Positions 1 through 7,720 of a stretch of 11,929 nucleotides of DNA are shown here, piece by piece (within the stretch, counting starts at the first letter, position 1; each line of letters starts with the position of its first letter). A program made the translations under genes and the position numbers. The DNA comes from CAZOAR01 sp964577985 (GTDB lineage: Bacteria; Gemmatimonadota; CAZMKB01; CAZNLH01): positions 1 to 11,929 of the forward strand of contig CAZOAR010000061.1 of NCBI GenBank assembly GCA_964577985.1, given 5' to 3'. Under the pieces are notes generated by a model. It did not search any database and had not been told where the DNA came from. It worked only from the letters and a program-made list of their open reading frames with translations.

Positions 1-44
1 GCCTTTTAAGCAGAGGGTCACTGGTTCGATCCCAGTACGGCTCA
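1..44 (+). tRNA. tRNA-Lys (UUU), 3' part, cut by window edge
   Basis: The 3' part of a tRNA gene. The anticodon loop CTTTTAA (3-9) has anticodon TTT at 5-7. The last two bases of the 5' anticodon stem (GC, 1-2) pair with GC at 10-11. A 5-nt variable region (15-19) follows. The T arm is at 20-36, with stem ACTGG/CCAGT and loop TTCGATC. The 3' acceptor strand is ACGGCTC (37-43) and the discriminator base is A44. CCA is not encoded. The D arm and 5' acceptor strand lie before the window. A short T-rich run (46-53) follows and may help end transcription. The lysine identity comes from the anticodon only. Confidence 0.9.
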
Positions 45-139
45 CTTTTTCTTTCCCATCCGCATACGCCCGCATTCTCATGTCGCCTGCCGGAATAAAC
101 GGATGATCAGTCAGCCCGGGGCTACACAACGTACGCTCA

Positions 140-823
140 TCAATGTGTGGTCAGCGAGCCCTGCTCCCTCTGCGCCATCCTCTTCATCGCCAGGACCTTT
201 GACCAGAGGACTATCACGATGAGGATCACGAGCGCTTTCAGGTAGACCATATAATAGACCACAAAGTTGAAGATCCCGTGCGCGAAGATGGGCACGATCA
301 GTCCCATCGCCATGAAGAGCGGGACCTTTCTCCTGTCCAGCGTGAACCTCGCCTTTCCCAGGTAGAATCCCATTATCCCGCCGACGAGCGCATGAAGCGG
401 CATCGAGAGGAGACTGCGCATGACAATGATCTCGCTCCCCATGCTCCCGAGGAACCTCCTGAAATACTCTATATTCTCAACAAAAGCGAAGCCGAGACCA
501 ATCATTACACCGTAGAGTATGCCGTCATACCATTCATTGAACGCCTTGTGCGCGTAAATACCCACCATGAACGCGATAAACTTGGCGAGTTCCTCGAGGA
601 ACCCGGCGTGATAGAAAGAAAGGACCAGGGAGTGGACGAGATCGCCATCCATGGCGGGCTTGCTTATGGGATCGTAGTAGATGGCCGGGATCAACAGGAA
701 TACCGAGGCCACACCGAGCAGAAACGCCCAGATAACCGCCTTCAACGGCTCCCTGTTCTTGTCAAGGAAATAGAATATCGAAGCGATGCAGAACGCGGGA
801 ACGAAGGCGGCTACGATTATCAA
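140..823 (-). CDS. PrsW-family glutamic-type intramembrane protease
   Basis: A 227-residue polytopic membrane protein of the PrsW family (MEROPS M82, related to CPBP/Abi proteases). In Bacillus, PrsW makes the first cut in the anti-sigma factor RsiW; the target here is unknown. Using the TTG start as residue 1, the family motifs are EELAK (77-81), FAFVENIEYF (112-121, conserved E116), H144 in a membrane segment before GGIMG, and H182 in HGIFNF. About seven hydrophobic segments cover most of the chain. The start chosen is TTG at 823, with GGAGG at 831-835 and a 7-nt spacer. An open frame runs upstream to 910 but only shadows the end of addA. The TTG overlaps the addA TGA by four bases (TTGA), so translation is probably coupled to addA. 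Family assignment is firm; substrate and role are unknown. Confidence 0.9.
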   Translation of the reverse strand: MIIVAAFVPAFCIASIFYFLDKNREPLKAVIWAFLLGVASVFLLIPAIYYDPISKPAMDGDLVHSLVLSFYHAGFLEELAKFIAFMVGIYAHKAFNEWYDGILYGVMIGLGFAFVENIEYFRRFLGSMGSEIIVMRSLLSMPLHALVGGIMGFYLGKARFTLDRRKVPLFMAMGLIVPIFAHGIFNFVVYYMVYLKALVILIVIVLWSKVLAMKRMAQREQGSLTTH

Positions 824-3800
824 AGCTCCGCCTCCACCGTCATGTACTCTCCTTCGTGCGTGAAATAGAGCCCGACTTCCTTGACGGGCTCCCCGGTAAT
901 CTTCCGCCATGCTTCGGCATATGTCGCGACCTGTCCGCTGTAATGCGCGACAAGATCGGGAAGAGCGTCGCGCGCAACGCTGTCGGACTTGTAATCGACG
1001 ATAACCCAGCCATCTGTCTCCTCGAAGGCAAGGTCGATAGCGCCCTTCACGATCATCGAGAGCTTGCGAGTGGTCTGCGAGCCCGTCTCATCCGGCACCC
1101 GACCGGTTGTCTCCCGGCAGATCGCGAACGGGACCTCCACGAGCCTTCGTTCGGCTGATGCCGCGCGCGCCCAGATCCTTGACTCCATCACCGATTCTAC
1201 AGTCTCGAGCGCCTGAGACACGGATGTCGGCTCCAGCCCCTGCTCCCTGACCGTGGCGTAAGCGAGCGGGTGAAGGTCGGCGCCCGGATTGTTCATCGCC
1301 TCCTCGAGGAGGATGTGGATCACGGTCCCCCACTCGGTCCCATGCTCTCCCGACGATGCGGGGCGCTTCCACGCGTCTGAATCGACGGATATCTCTTTGG
1401 CGGCGGCCGTCTTGTAAGTCGCGAGGGTCAGGGGCCTCCACGTGTCGGATATCCGCTCCATGGCGCTCTCTATCTCCTCCCTGGTAACCCTTATCGTCTT
1501 TCCAGCGGGCGCCTCGCGCGGGCCTGGATCGGCCAGGATATCACACTCCTCAAGCGCCTCTGACAACGGGTGCCAGTAGCTGTCAGCAGGTCGTTTGACC
1601 TTTCGGCTCACGACGAGTCGGGTGCCGGCTCGTGTCGTGGCAACGTAAAGGAGGCGTTCGAGTTCCGCTTCGTGGAACAACCTTTCTTCCTCCTGGTGCG
1701 CCTCCCAGCCGCTCGGGCATGCGATGAGCGGGTGCTTATGTTCCCCTATCTGATCGTGGATTCCCAGGTAGCCGCGGACCTGTTCACCCGACCGGTCGAT
1801 ATGAATGCCTATCGTGGGTCTCCACTTACCGGTAGGATTCGCGAGAAAGACCACCGGCGCCTCGAGCCCCTTTACCTTGTGCAGGTTCATGAGTCTCACG
1901 ACCGGTTCGTCACTGGCCCTCGCGGGTATTCCGTCGAACTCCACTTTCTCCCCTATCAGGTCCACGAGATATTCCGTGAGTTCCGCGACGGTGTTGAACT
2001 CACCCGACGCAGCCCTGAGCATCTGAAAGGCCTTCGCCATGCTCCCCGCCTGCACATCACCTCCCGGCCGGGAGAGCGCGCTCACAGGAAGACCCAGGTC
2101 TGCGGCTATACGCTCGATCGCCGGGACCGCGGGGAGCTGTTTTGTCAACATGTCGTATCGAGCGAGCCTGCCGAACGCCTCCTCGAACTGCCGTGCCGTC
2201 TCCGGGGCCAGGCCGTCGGGAGAAGTCGATCGAAACGAGAAGTGCCCGCCCGCTCGCCTGTAAGAATATAAGTCGGCATCGCTGATTCCGAAGAGCGCGC
2301 CTCTCAGAACGGAGACAAGCGCTACCTGGTTGTCTGGCTCCGCAACCGCGTAGAGACAGTCGACCAGGAGCCGCAGCTCCGCCACCTGGCTCAGGATACT
2401 CCCCCCGGAGACCTGGTGCGGGATACCGAGTTTCTGGAGCGCGCGCGCGTAGTCGGCAAGATTGCTCTTCGTCCAGGTAACAATCAGGAAGTCTCCCGGC
2501 GTCGCCTCGGGGGCGATTCCATTGTCCAGCTCCCTCCTGCTTCTCGGGACAGTCCGCCTTTCGTCGAGTGCCGCTCTGATATAGCCGGCTATAACGTCCG
2601 CATCGTAAGCGACCACGTCCTCCTTTTTCGATTTCTCCGCCGGAACCTCGATCACCCTGATCCCCTCAAGCTCGCCCCCGCTGCCCGTTTCCCTGCCCAC
2701 CTGCATCGGACGCGCCTCCGGAGAATGCTCGGTCGCCTCGTCCGGGAAGATCTCATTGAAGAAGTCATTCCCCCATTCCACCAGATCTCCCAGTGTACGA
2801 AAGTTGGTGGTCAGCGGTATGACGGCTCCACCACTCTCCTCTATGATTCTCCTCACCTGCGTATAGGTCACTATGTCCGCCCGGCGGAACCTGTATATAG
2901 ACTGCTTCGGGTCGCCAACCACAAAAAGCGATCCTGGTGAGGGCCTGCACCTGCGCCAGTCCCTCTCTTCCGGGTCGGAGGCGGTCAAGAACATCATCAC
3001 CTGCGCCTGCACGGGATCGGTGTCCTGAAACTCGTCGACCAGAAGGTGCGTGAAGCGCCTTCGGAAATAGCGTCGTACCTGCGGGTTATCTCTCATGAGA
3101 GAGGAGGATATCATGAGGAGATCCTGGAAATTGAGCTTTCCATCATCGGACCTCTTCCTGTGGTAGATCTCCACCGCGTCGTGGAATATCGCGAGTACCC
3201 TGGCGTAGCGCTTTTCACGCCACTGCCGTAGCAGAGGCCGCGCCGTCTCTTCAGCGAACTCCTCCCACCTTGCCCTCTCGGCCTTCGCCTCCTCTCTCCC
3301 GCCTGCCCAGCACTTCTGGGTGACTCCGGGGGATCTCTCGAACGCCTCGAGAAGCTCCAACAACTGCGCCACCTGCTTGAGATCCCTGTTGCGGGCCAGT
3401 CGGACCATCCGCTCGCAGGTGTTCATGAGCCTGTCGGTTCCGCGGTCGATGGGGAATGTCGGGATCAGTTCCTTCATGTGGCGCAGATAGTCGCGCAACC
3501 GTTCCCGGGCGCCATCCAGATCGTCCAGTTCAACATCCTCCGCGGGCCACTCCTCGACATCCGGATATTCCGCGAAGGCGATGAAGGCGGTCCGCAACTG
3601 GTCGATGTCAAGCCCGAGTTCGTGGAGGTCCTCCAGACGGCTGTCGTCTGCGGCGGACAGGTCTGCGACGAACTCGTCCCAGGCACGCTCACGCAGTCGA
3701 TTGTCGTCCTCGCCCTCCAGTTCCTGAAACGCGACGTCGATCCCGGCCTCTATCGGCCGTTCGCGCAGGAGCCTTGCGCAGAAGGAGTGGATCGTCCCGA

Positions 3801-4125
3801 TGAAACATCGCTCGATGTGCGATAACGCTTCTCTCAGGCGCTCTCCAGCCTCACCGGCGGCTTCCCTCGCCGCACGCTCGAGTTCCATCTGAAAACGGGC
3901 TCGAAGCTCCGCGGCCGCCTTTCTTGTAAAGGTGATCGCAGCCATCGTGTCGATCCTTGTGCGACCCTCACGGATAAGGGCGACCATCCGCCCGACCATG
4001 CTCGTCGTCTTACCCGTTCCTGCAGCCGCCTCGACAAGCATCGTCGTGTCGAGTTCTTCCGCGATGCGACGGCGCTGTTCCTGGTCTGGAGGCTCGTTCT
4101 CTACGCGCGTGGCTGTTTCTGGCAT
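820..4125 (-). CDS. addA: AddA-like UvrD/Rep-family helicase-nuclease subunit
   Basis: A 1101-residue superfamily 1A helicase with a C-terminal RecB-type nuclease, the expected size and order for AddA. With AddB it would unwind and resect double-strand breaks in the cytoplasm and prepare 3' ends for RecA. Visible motifs are Walker A AAAGTGKTT (33-41), motif Ia ITFTRKAAAELR (64-75), motif II LLVDEFQDTD (361-370), motif III GDPKQSIYRFRRAD (404-417), motif IV TTNFR (439-443), motif V with NLHKVKG (747-753), and motif VI LLYVATTRAG (825-834). The nuclease residues are present: H937, D1031 (GAID), D1044 and K1046 in DYKS, and Q1065, so both activities look intact. ATG 4125 is preferred because AGGAG (4138-4142) and AAGGA (4131-4135) precede it. 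A GTG at 4164 in the same frame lacks a ribosome site. It lies 250 bp downstream of addB on the same strand and overlaps the prsW-like gene by 4 bp. Confidence 0.93.
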   Translation of the reverse strand: MPETATRVENEPPDQEQRRRIAEELDTTMLVEAAAGTGKTTSMVGRMVALIREGRTRIDTMAAITFTRKAAAELRARFQMELERAAREAAGEAGERLREALSHIERCFIGTIHSFCARLLRERPIEAGIDVAFQELEGEDDNRLRERAWDEFVADLSAADDSRLEDLHELGLDIDQLRTAFIAFAEYPDVEEWPAEDVELDDLDGARERLRDYLRHMKELIPTFPIDRGTDRLMNTCERMVRLARNRDLKQVAQLLELLEAFERSPGVTQKCWAGGREEAKAERARWEEFAEETARPLLRQWREKRYARVLAIFHDAVEIYHRKRSDDGKLNFQDLLMISSSLMRDNPQVRRYFRRRFTHLLVDEFQDTDPVQAQVMMFLTASDPEERDWRRCRPSPGSLFVVGDPKQSIYRFRRADIVTYTQVRRIIEESGGAVIPLTTNFRTLGDLVEWGNDFFNEIFPDEATEHSPEARPMQVGRETGSGGELEGIRVIEVPAEKSKKEDVVAYDADVIAGYIRAALDERRTVPRSRRELDNGIAPEATPGDFLIVTWTKSNLADYARALQKLGIPHQVSGGSILSQVAELRLLVDCLYAVAEPDNQVALVSVLRGALFGISDADLYSYRRAGGHFSFRSTSPDGLAPETARQFEEAFGRLARYDMLTKQLPAVPAIERIAADLGLPVSALSRPGGDVQAGSMAKAFQMLRAASGEFNTVAELTEYLVDLIGEKVEFDGIPARASDEPVVRLMNLHKVKGLEAPVVFLANPTGKWRPTIGIHIDRSGEQVRGYLGIHDQIGEHKHPLIACPSGWEAHQEEERLFHEAELERLLYVATTRAGTRLVVSRKVKRPADSYWHPLSEALEECDILADPGPREAPAGKTIRVTREEIESAMERISDTWRPLTLATYKTAAAKEISVDSDAWKRPASSGEHGTEWGTVIHILLEEAMNNPGADLHPLAYATVREQGLEPTSVSQALETVESVMESRIWARAASAERRLVEVPFAICRETTGRVPDETGSQTTRKLSMIVKGAIDLAFEETDGWVIVDYKSDSVARDALPDLVAHYSGQVATYAEAWRKITGEPVKEVGLYFTHEGEYMTVEAEL

Positions 4126-4375
4126 CGTTTTCCTTATCTCCTGTCCCTTGAGGCGGTGTAGCACTATCCGTTTATAATGTCCCGCCGGGTATGGCCCCTC
4201 CCGGGCTCCTGAAAAGGGCCATGCAGAAGTAGATATCCCGACAGAGTACGGAGACCCTTTTCAGCGGAGCGAATCCCTCCGGTTGTTGCCGGCACGAAGG
4301 ATGAGCGCTCCGGCTGGGGTCATATCCGGCAGGACCCAACCCCGTTCGCTCCAGAATCCCAACATTGTCATCGCC
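4126..4375 (-). other. 250-bp gap between addB and addA
   Basis: addA and addB usually abut or overlap, so this gap is long for an operon. It contains the inverted repeat at 4209-4264, but no T tract for an intrinsic terminator and no convincing promoter. A TTATAA-like stretch just upstream of the GTG at 4164 has no partner -35. A 36-codon frame (4371 down to 4261) starts five bases past the addB stop but matches nothing I know. The gap may carry an mRNA structure or processing site, or be a relic of a lost small gene. Confidence 0.6.
4209..4264. repeat. Inverted repeat between addB and addA
   Basis: CTGAAAAGGG at 4209-4218 is exactly complementary to CCCTTTTCAG at 4255-4264, 10 bp separated by 36 bases. 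The stem extends by three more pairs (CTC 4206-4208 with GAG 4267-4269) across a two-base bulge. There is no following T run on either strand, so it does not look like a classical terminator. As RNA it could fold into a long hairpin in the addB-addA intercistronic region and affect stability or readthrough; as DNA it could be a spaced binding site. Confidence 0.6.
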
Positions 4376-7300
4376 TCAAACCGTTTCAATGCCGCGCAGA
4401 CTTCTAAACGGCTCAAGCATCGTATTGGCGGCCTCTTCCATCTTCCTCCCGGAGCGCGCCGCGACCGACTCCACGTCCCCGCAGATCGAGATAAAATCGC
4501 AGTATCTGCAATCCCCGCTCTCGTTCGTGGCCGCAAACGCGCCGTTTGCCACCGTATAGCAGAGCCTCTCTATCACCCCGCCTCCCTCGGACAGCTCGTC
4601 GGGCTTCCATACGATCCTCTCTCCGGCCGCCCTATCGCCGGGAAAGAAAAAACCGAAGGATGCTATCCGAGCCTTCGGGGATACTGAATCCCGCAGCCGG
4701 CGGGTCGCCATCTCGACGTATAGATACGGCTGCACCTTTCGTCCCTGCCTGAAGGGGTCGGCTTTATCGAATCCCCAGGCGCTTCCTGTCTTGTAGTCCC
4801 ATATCACGTATTCGTGCCTGGCCTTCTCTACCATGCGGTCTATCCTGTCGATCCGGCCGCGCGCGTGGATCGATCTCCCGCCCGGGAGTTCAATATCCAC
4901 CGGCTCTTCGGTATCGAGCGGCGTACCGTGCCCGTCGGCCGGCAGCCCGAGCGACGCTTCGAGGTAGAGCGGCAGGCAATCGCTGGTTGCGTAATAGATC
5001 TCCTCCTCGCTCAAGAACATCTCCGCCGTCCGCATGATCCGCGCGTACTCGGCCCCGAAAACGGTGTCGCTCGGCGGTGGAAAGCGTTCCCTGTACTCGG
5101 CAACCTTATCCCGGAGGAGCAGCTCAAGCCGCTTGCCGTCGATGCTCCTGCTCGGGGCTCTCTCCTCCCGTACAAGATCGCGCATGAACCGCTCGAAGAG
5201 TTCGTGCAGCATCGATCCTCGGGCGAGCGGATCGAGCCACTGCCTGAGATCGATTGCAAGGTCCTCGGGCAACGACAGCCCCAGCCCATACTGAAAGAAG
5301 AACCTCCGCGGACATTCCCCGATAGTCTGCAGGCGGCTCGACGACATGACGGGCGCCGATTCCGCCGTCGGGTCGAGCTCCTCTCCCGCGAGCGGGACAT
5401 GACCGTCATATTCGGTGAACTTCGTGCCCGCCCGGACTTCCTCCGCCATCCTTCCCCCGGCGAGATGAGGAAAACTCGACTCCACAAGCGCAACCGGATC
5501 TTCCACCGCCTCATCACTCGTCATTCGCCACATCCACCATTCCACACCGTCGAGGGATCCGTCTGGATTCGCCGGGGCGAAAGACGCCGGGGTCGGCAGC
5601 CACTCGAAGAAGTCCTGCTGGTCCCCCTCGACGTCGCCAGTCAGGATGCGGTAAATGGACAGGAGCACCGGGGACGGGAACATATCACGATCCTCCACGA
5701 GGTTCCTGCACGGAAAGCTGAGTGACACCCTGCCACGCAGTCTGGCCAACAGCCGCACGAAGTCCTCCATTCGCCTCTCCAGCCTCTTCGCCGCGGTGGG
5801 TATCTCGGATGAGATGCGCCCGCGCTCGTTGTCGAGCAGGAGAGGATCCTGCAGCCCCGCGCCGGGAAAGCGACTGTCATCCAGACCCACGATAAATGTG
5901 TTCGGGCGTCCGCTGTGGCCCCCTGAAGATATACTGTCAACGTAGAGACAGCCGGGCCGGGGGCCGCTCCCGAGGACAGTCACCGCGGAGGGAAGCGTCT
6001 CGAGCCACTCCCTGATGTCGATTCCCGTCTCGCGTTCCTCGCGAGCGAGCCAGTATCGCATGTCGTCCAGTTCCTCGACAAGCCGCCGCCGTGCGAAACG
6101 ATCGAGCCGGTTGACGCAGCGCGCGGCCCTTTCGAGGAACTCCTTCGCCATCGAGACCATGCCCGCCTGCCGTGTCTCCTCATCCGGGTCCCGTGCAATA
6201 TCGAGCAGCCCCTTGATGAGGTCTTTGAGGAGGCCCAGATCTCTAAGGTCACGATCGATGCTCTCCAGCCTGACAACGATCATCTCCGCGTCGTCCGCCA
6301 CCGACTCCGAGACTATTTTCCTCCTGCTCCTGACCTCGTCCATCAGCTCAGAAATTTTCGGCAGGTAGCGATCGCGCCCGAATCCTATCCCCACGCCCCT
6401 GAGCAGCGCGGCAAGACGCTCGAAGCCGGCATGTTCCTCTTCACTCCCGGGTAATTCGAGCAGTCCCTCCCTTATCATCCTGACGAGCTGATGCTGCGGA
6501 TACCCGTCGGCCGACCACTTCAGCCAGGCCGACAGAGCCTGACCAGGACGAGAGTAACGACACGGGATACCCTCGCGGAATGTCACCGGCAACCCCACAC
6601 CTTCTCCATTGCCGCCCTGGTCCATGGCGAGAAGGGTCTCGTAGATAAGAGGGACGTAGGTTCCACTGTCGGTATGCAGTATCTCGACCTCGTCGAGTGG
6701 AATCCTTCCGACCGCACACCGGCGTAGAATCGAGCGGACCTCGTTCACCACCCCGATCGCCCGTGTGATCGTCACGGATCCATCTCGGGACGCTTCTGGA
6801 CCGCCGGACGGGTGGAGTACCCATCGCAACAATTCGATATCTGTTTTGACCTCGCCTGGAGAGTCGGACGGACCGGGCAATTGTTCAACGGGAAGTATAC
6901 GCCTGCGCTCCGCCGGTAGACGTTCCAGAAACCGTCTCTCGAGGCCGGTCGCCTCGAGGTCTTCCGGCTGCAGGATCAGGATGTTATCGCCGGGCGCGCC
7001 GGCTCCTTCTGAGAGCCTCGCGATCGCCAGTTTCAGCACATCGGCATAATCTATCATCTTCTCCGCCTCGAGGAGCCTGCCGTATGCTTCCATGATGATT
7101 GCAAGATCCTCCCCTTTGAGCGACACCTCGAACGTCTCCTTGTCGACGTCCGCCGGTGACATGTCCACCATCCGCATGGCATTGATGCCCGCGAGTACGA
7201 TCTCAGCAAGCCTGGCACTGGGTCGCGCGGCCTTCAGGTACTCGAGACGATCGGAGAGCTCTTCCCGGAGGATACGGTCGACGAAGAACACTCCGGCTCG

Positions 7301-7522
7301 CCCCGGGAACAGTGTTACGCCGCGAGCCACCATCTCGACGGCCGCCAGCTCGAGGGCAATCGAATTGAGCGTCTTGACATGAACATTGAGGATGGACGAA
7401 CCACCGCGGGCGACAGTGTCGAGCCACTGGTGTCCAACGCGAAGAGACCTCGCCAGAAGCCACTTCTCCTCGAAAAGATGCTTTCCGCAGATTTCAGCAA
7501 GCGCCTTGGTGAGTCTGGTCAA
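4376..7522 (-). CDS. addB: AddB-like PD-(D/E)XK nuclease subunit with Fe-S cluster motif
   Basis: A 1048-residue partner of AddA. The C-terminal third is a RecB-type nuclease clamped by a predicted 4Fe-4S cluster. It has C737 in ECPRRFFFQYGL, H773 in GSMLHELFERF, D892 in GRID, D909 and K911 in DYKTG, and Q931 in VQPYLY. C1005, C1008 and C1014 follow with spacing C-x2-C-x5-C, the usual AddB/Cas4 cluster pattern together with C737. The N-terminus (EKWLLARSLRVGHQWL, 19-34) has no Walker A sequence, unlike Bacillus AddB, so this subunit probably does not hydrolyse ATP and instead scans DNA or holds the second nuclease. The start is TTG 7522, directly after an in-frame TAG and 8 nt past GGGAG (7531-7535). 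The preceding leader carries a consensus promoter. First gene of the leftward block addB-addA-prsW. Confidence 0.88.
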   Translation of the reverse strand: MTRLTKALAEICGKHLFEEKWLLARSLRVGHQWLDTVARGGSSILNVHVKTLNSIALELAAVEMVARGVTLFPGRAGVFFVDRILREELSDRLEYLKAARPSARLAEIVLAGINAMRMVDMSPADVDKETFEVSLKGEDLAIIMEAYGRLLEAEKMIDYADVLKLAIARLSEGAGAPGDNILILQPEDLEATGLERRFLERLPAERRRILPVEQLPGPSDSPGEVKTDIELLRWVLHPSGGPEASRDGSVTITRAIGVVNEVRSILRRCAVGRIPLDEVEILHTDSGTYVPLIYETLLAMDQGGNGEGVGLPVTFREGIPCRYSRPGQALSAWLKWSADGYPQHQLVRMIREGLLELPGSEEEHAGFERLAALLRGVGIGFGRDRYLPKISELMDEVRSRRKIVSESVADDAEMIVVRLESIDRDLRDLGLLKDLIKGLLDIARDPDEETRQAGMVSMAKEFLERAARCVNRLDRFARRRLVEELDDMRYWLAREERETGIDIREWLETLPSAVTVLGSGPRPGCLYVDSISSGGHSGRPNTFIVGLDDSRFPGAGLQDPLLLDNERGRISSEIPTAAKRLERRMEDFVRLLARLRGRVSLSFPCRNLVEDRDMFPSPVLLSIYRILTGDVEGDQQDFFEWLPTPASFAPANPDGSLDGVEWWMWRMTSDEAVEDPVALVESSFPHLAGGRMAEEVRAGTKFTEYDGHVPLAGEELDPTAESAPVMSSSRLQTIGECPRRFFFQYGLGLSLPEDLAIDLRQWLDPLARGSMLHELFERFMRDLVREERAPSRSIDGKRLELLLRDKVAEYRERFPPPSDTVFGAEYARIMRTAEMFLSEEEIYYATSDCLPLYLEASLGLPADGHGTPLDTEEPVDIELPGGRSIHARGRIDRIDRMVEKARHEYVIWDYKTGSAWGFDKADPFRQGRKVQPYLYVEMATRRLRDSVSPKARIASFGFFFPGDRAAGERIVWKPDELSEGGGVIERLCYTVANGAFAATNESGDCRYCDFISICGDVESVAARSGRKMEEAANTMLEPFRSLRGIETV

Positions 7523-7577
7523 CTACCGGTCTCCCGCTATGTTGCAGGGCTATTGGTCTTCTTGAAAGGGAATATAT

Positions 7578-7589
7578 CGGATCGATCCG
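7578..7589. repeat. 12-bp perfect palindrome in addB leader
   Basis: CGGATCGATCCG reads identically on both strands. It lies about 17-28 bases inside the predicted addB transcript (start near 7606) and about 55 bases before the addB TTG. It could be an operator or a small RNA hairpin, or be chance in GC-rich DNA. Confidence 0.4.
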
Positions 7590-7612
7590 TCGTGGTTGAT
7601 TCGATTCCTCCC

Positions 7613-7641
7613 ATTATACATGCTGATGAGCGATTTGTCAA
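7613..7641 (-). promoter_or_regulatory. Consensus sigma-70-type promoter for addB
   Basis: Read on the minus strand this is TTGACA (7641-7636), exactly 17 bases, then TATAAT (7618-7613). Both hexamers are perfect and the spacing is optimal. Transcription would start near 7606 and give a leader of about 85 nt before the addB TTG. It is the only strong promoter I can see for addB, addA and the prsW-like gene. Confidence 0.85.
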
Positions 7642-7644
7642 AAC

Positions 7645-7664
7645 GTTTGAACCGGCGTTCGAAC
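7645..7664. promoter_or_regulatory. Putative LexA (SOS box)-like operator
   Basis: GTTTGAAC and GTTCGAAC flank CGGC, forming a 20-bp palindrome with one mismatched pair. Its core (7649-7660) is GAAC-N4-GTTC, the key feature of the LexA box in Bacillus and other Gram-positive bacteria (CGAACRNRYGTTCG). It is 3 bp upstream of the addB -35 element and 6 bp upstream of the glgC -35-like element. A damage-responsive LexA site is plausible beside addAB. Whether LexA of this lineage uses this motif is not known from the window. Confidence 0.5.
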
Positions 7665-7670
7665 AGGGCA

Positions 7671-7699
7671 TTGTACCTGCCACGAAATAATCGTATATT
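7671..7699 (+). promoter_or_regulatory. Possible glgC promoter
   Basis: TTGTAC (7671-7676), 17 bases, then TATATT (7694-7699). This is a fair match to the sigma-70 pattern. Transcription would begin near 7706, only two bases before the Shine-Dalgarno sequence, leaving an unusually short leader of about 15 nt. It could therefore be the true promoter or an AT-rich coincidence. Confidence 0.4.
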
Positions 7700-7707
7700 T
7701 TGAGAAG

Positions 7708-7714
7708 AAGGAGG
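7708..7714 (+). promoter_or_regulatory. Ribosome binding site fixing the glgC TTG start
   Basis: AAGGAGG, a near-perfect Shine-Dalgarno sequence, six bases before TTG 7721. An earlier in-frame TTG at 7700 would place this sequence inside the gene, so 7721 is preferred. Confidence 0.8.
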
Positions 7715-7720
7715 AACCTC

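Noticed and set aside
278..868. 196-codon frame antisense to the prsW-like gene
   Set aside because: Very charged and His/Glu-rich, no motif, and the opposite strand encodes a clear membrane protease.
824..910. N-terminal extension of the prsW-like gene to a start at 910
   Set aside because: The extra 29 residues are Arg/Gly-rich shadow of the addA end. TTG 823 has GGAGG seven bases upstream and leads straight into the first membrane segment.
1570..2271. 233-codon open frame antisense to addA
   Set aside because: Overlaps addA helicase motifs V and VI; no recognisable protein features.
4261..4371. 36-codon frame just after the addB stop
   Set aside because: Only a weak GAGG before it, no similarity recognised, and it ends inside the inverted repeat. 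Could be real but cannot be supported.
4814..5725. 303-codon open frame antisense to addB
   Set aside because: Covers the addB nuclease region whose catalytic residues are intact; composition (P, R, E, H) is typical of an antisense shadow.
7537..7614. Possible leader peptide in the addB leader starting at ATG 7614
   Set aside because: Its ATG lies inside the -10 box and so would not be in the transcript from the predicted start.
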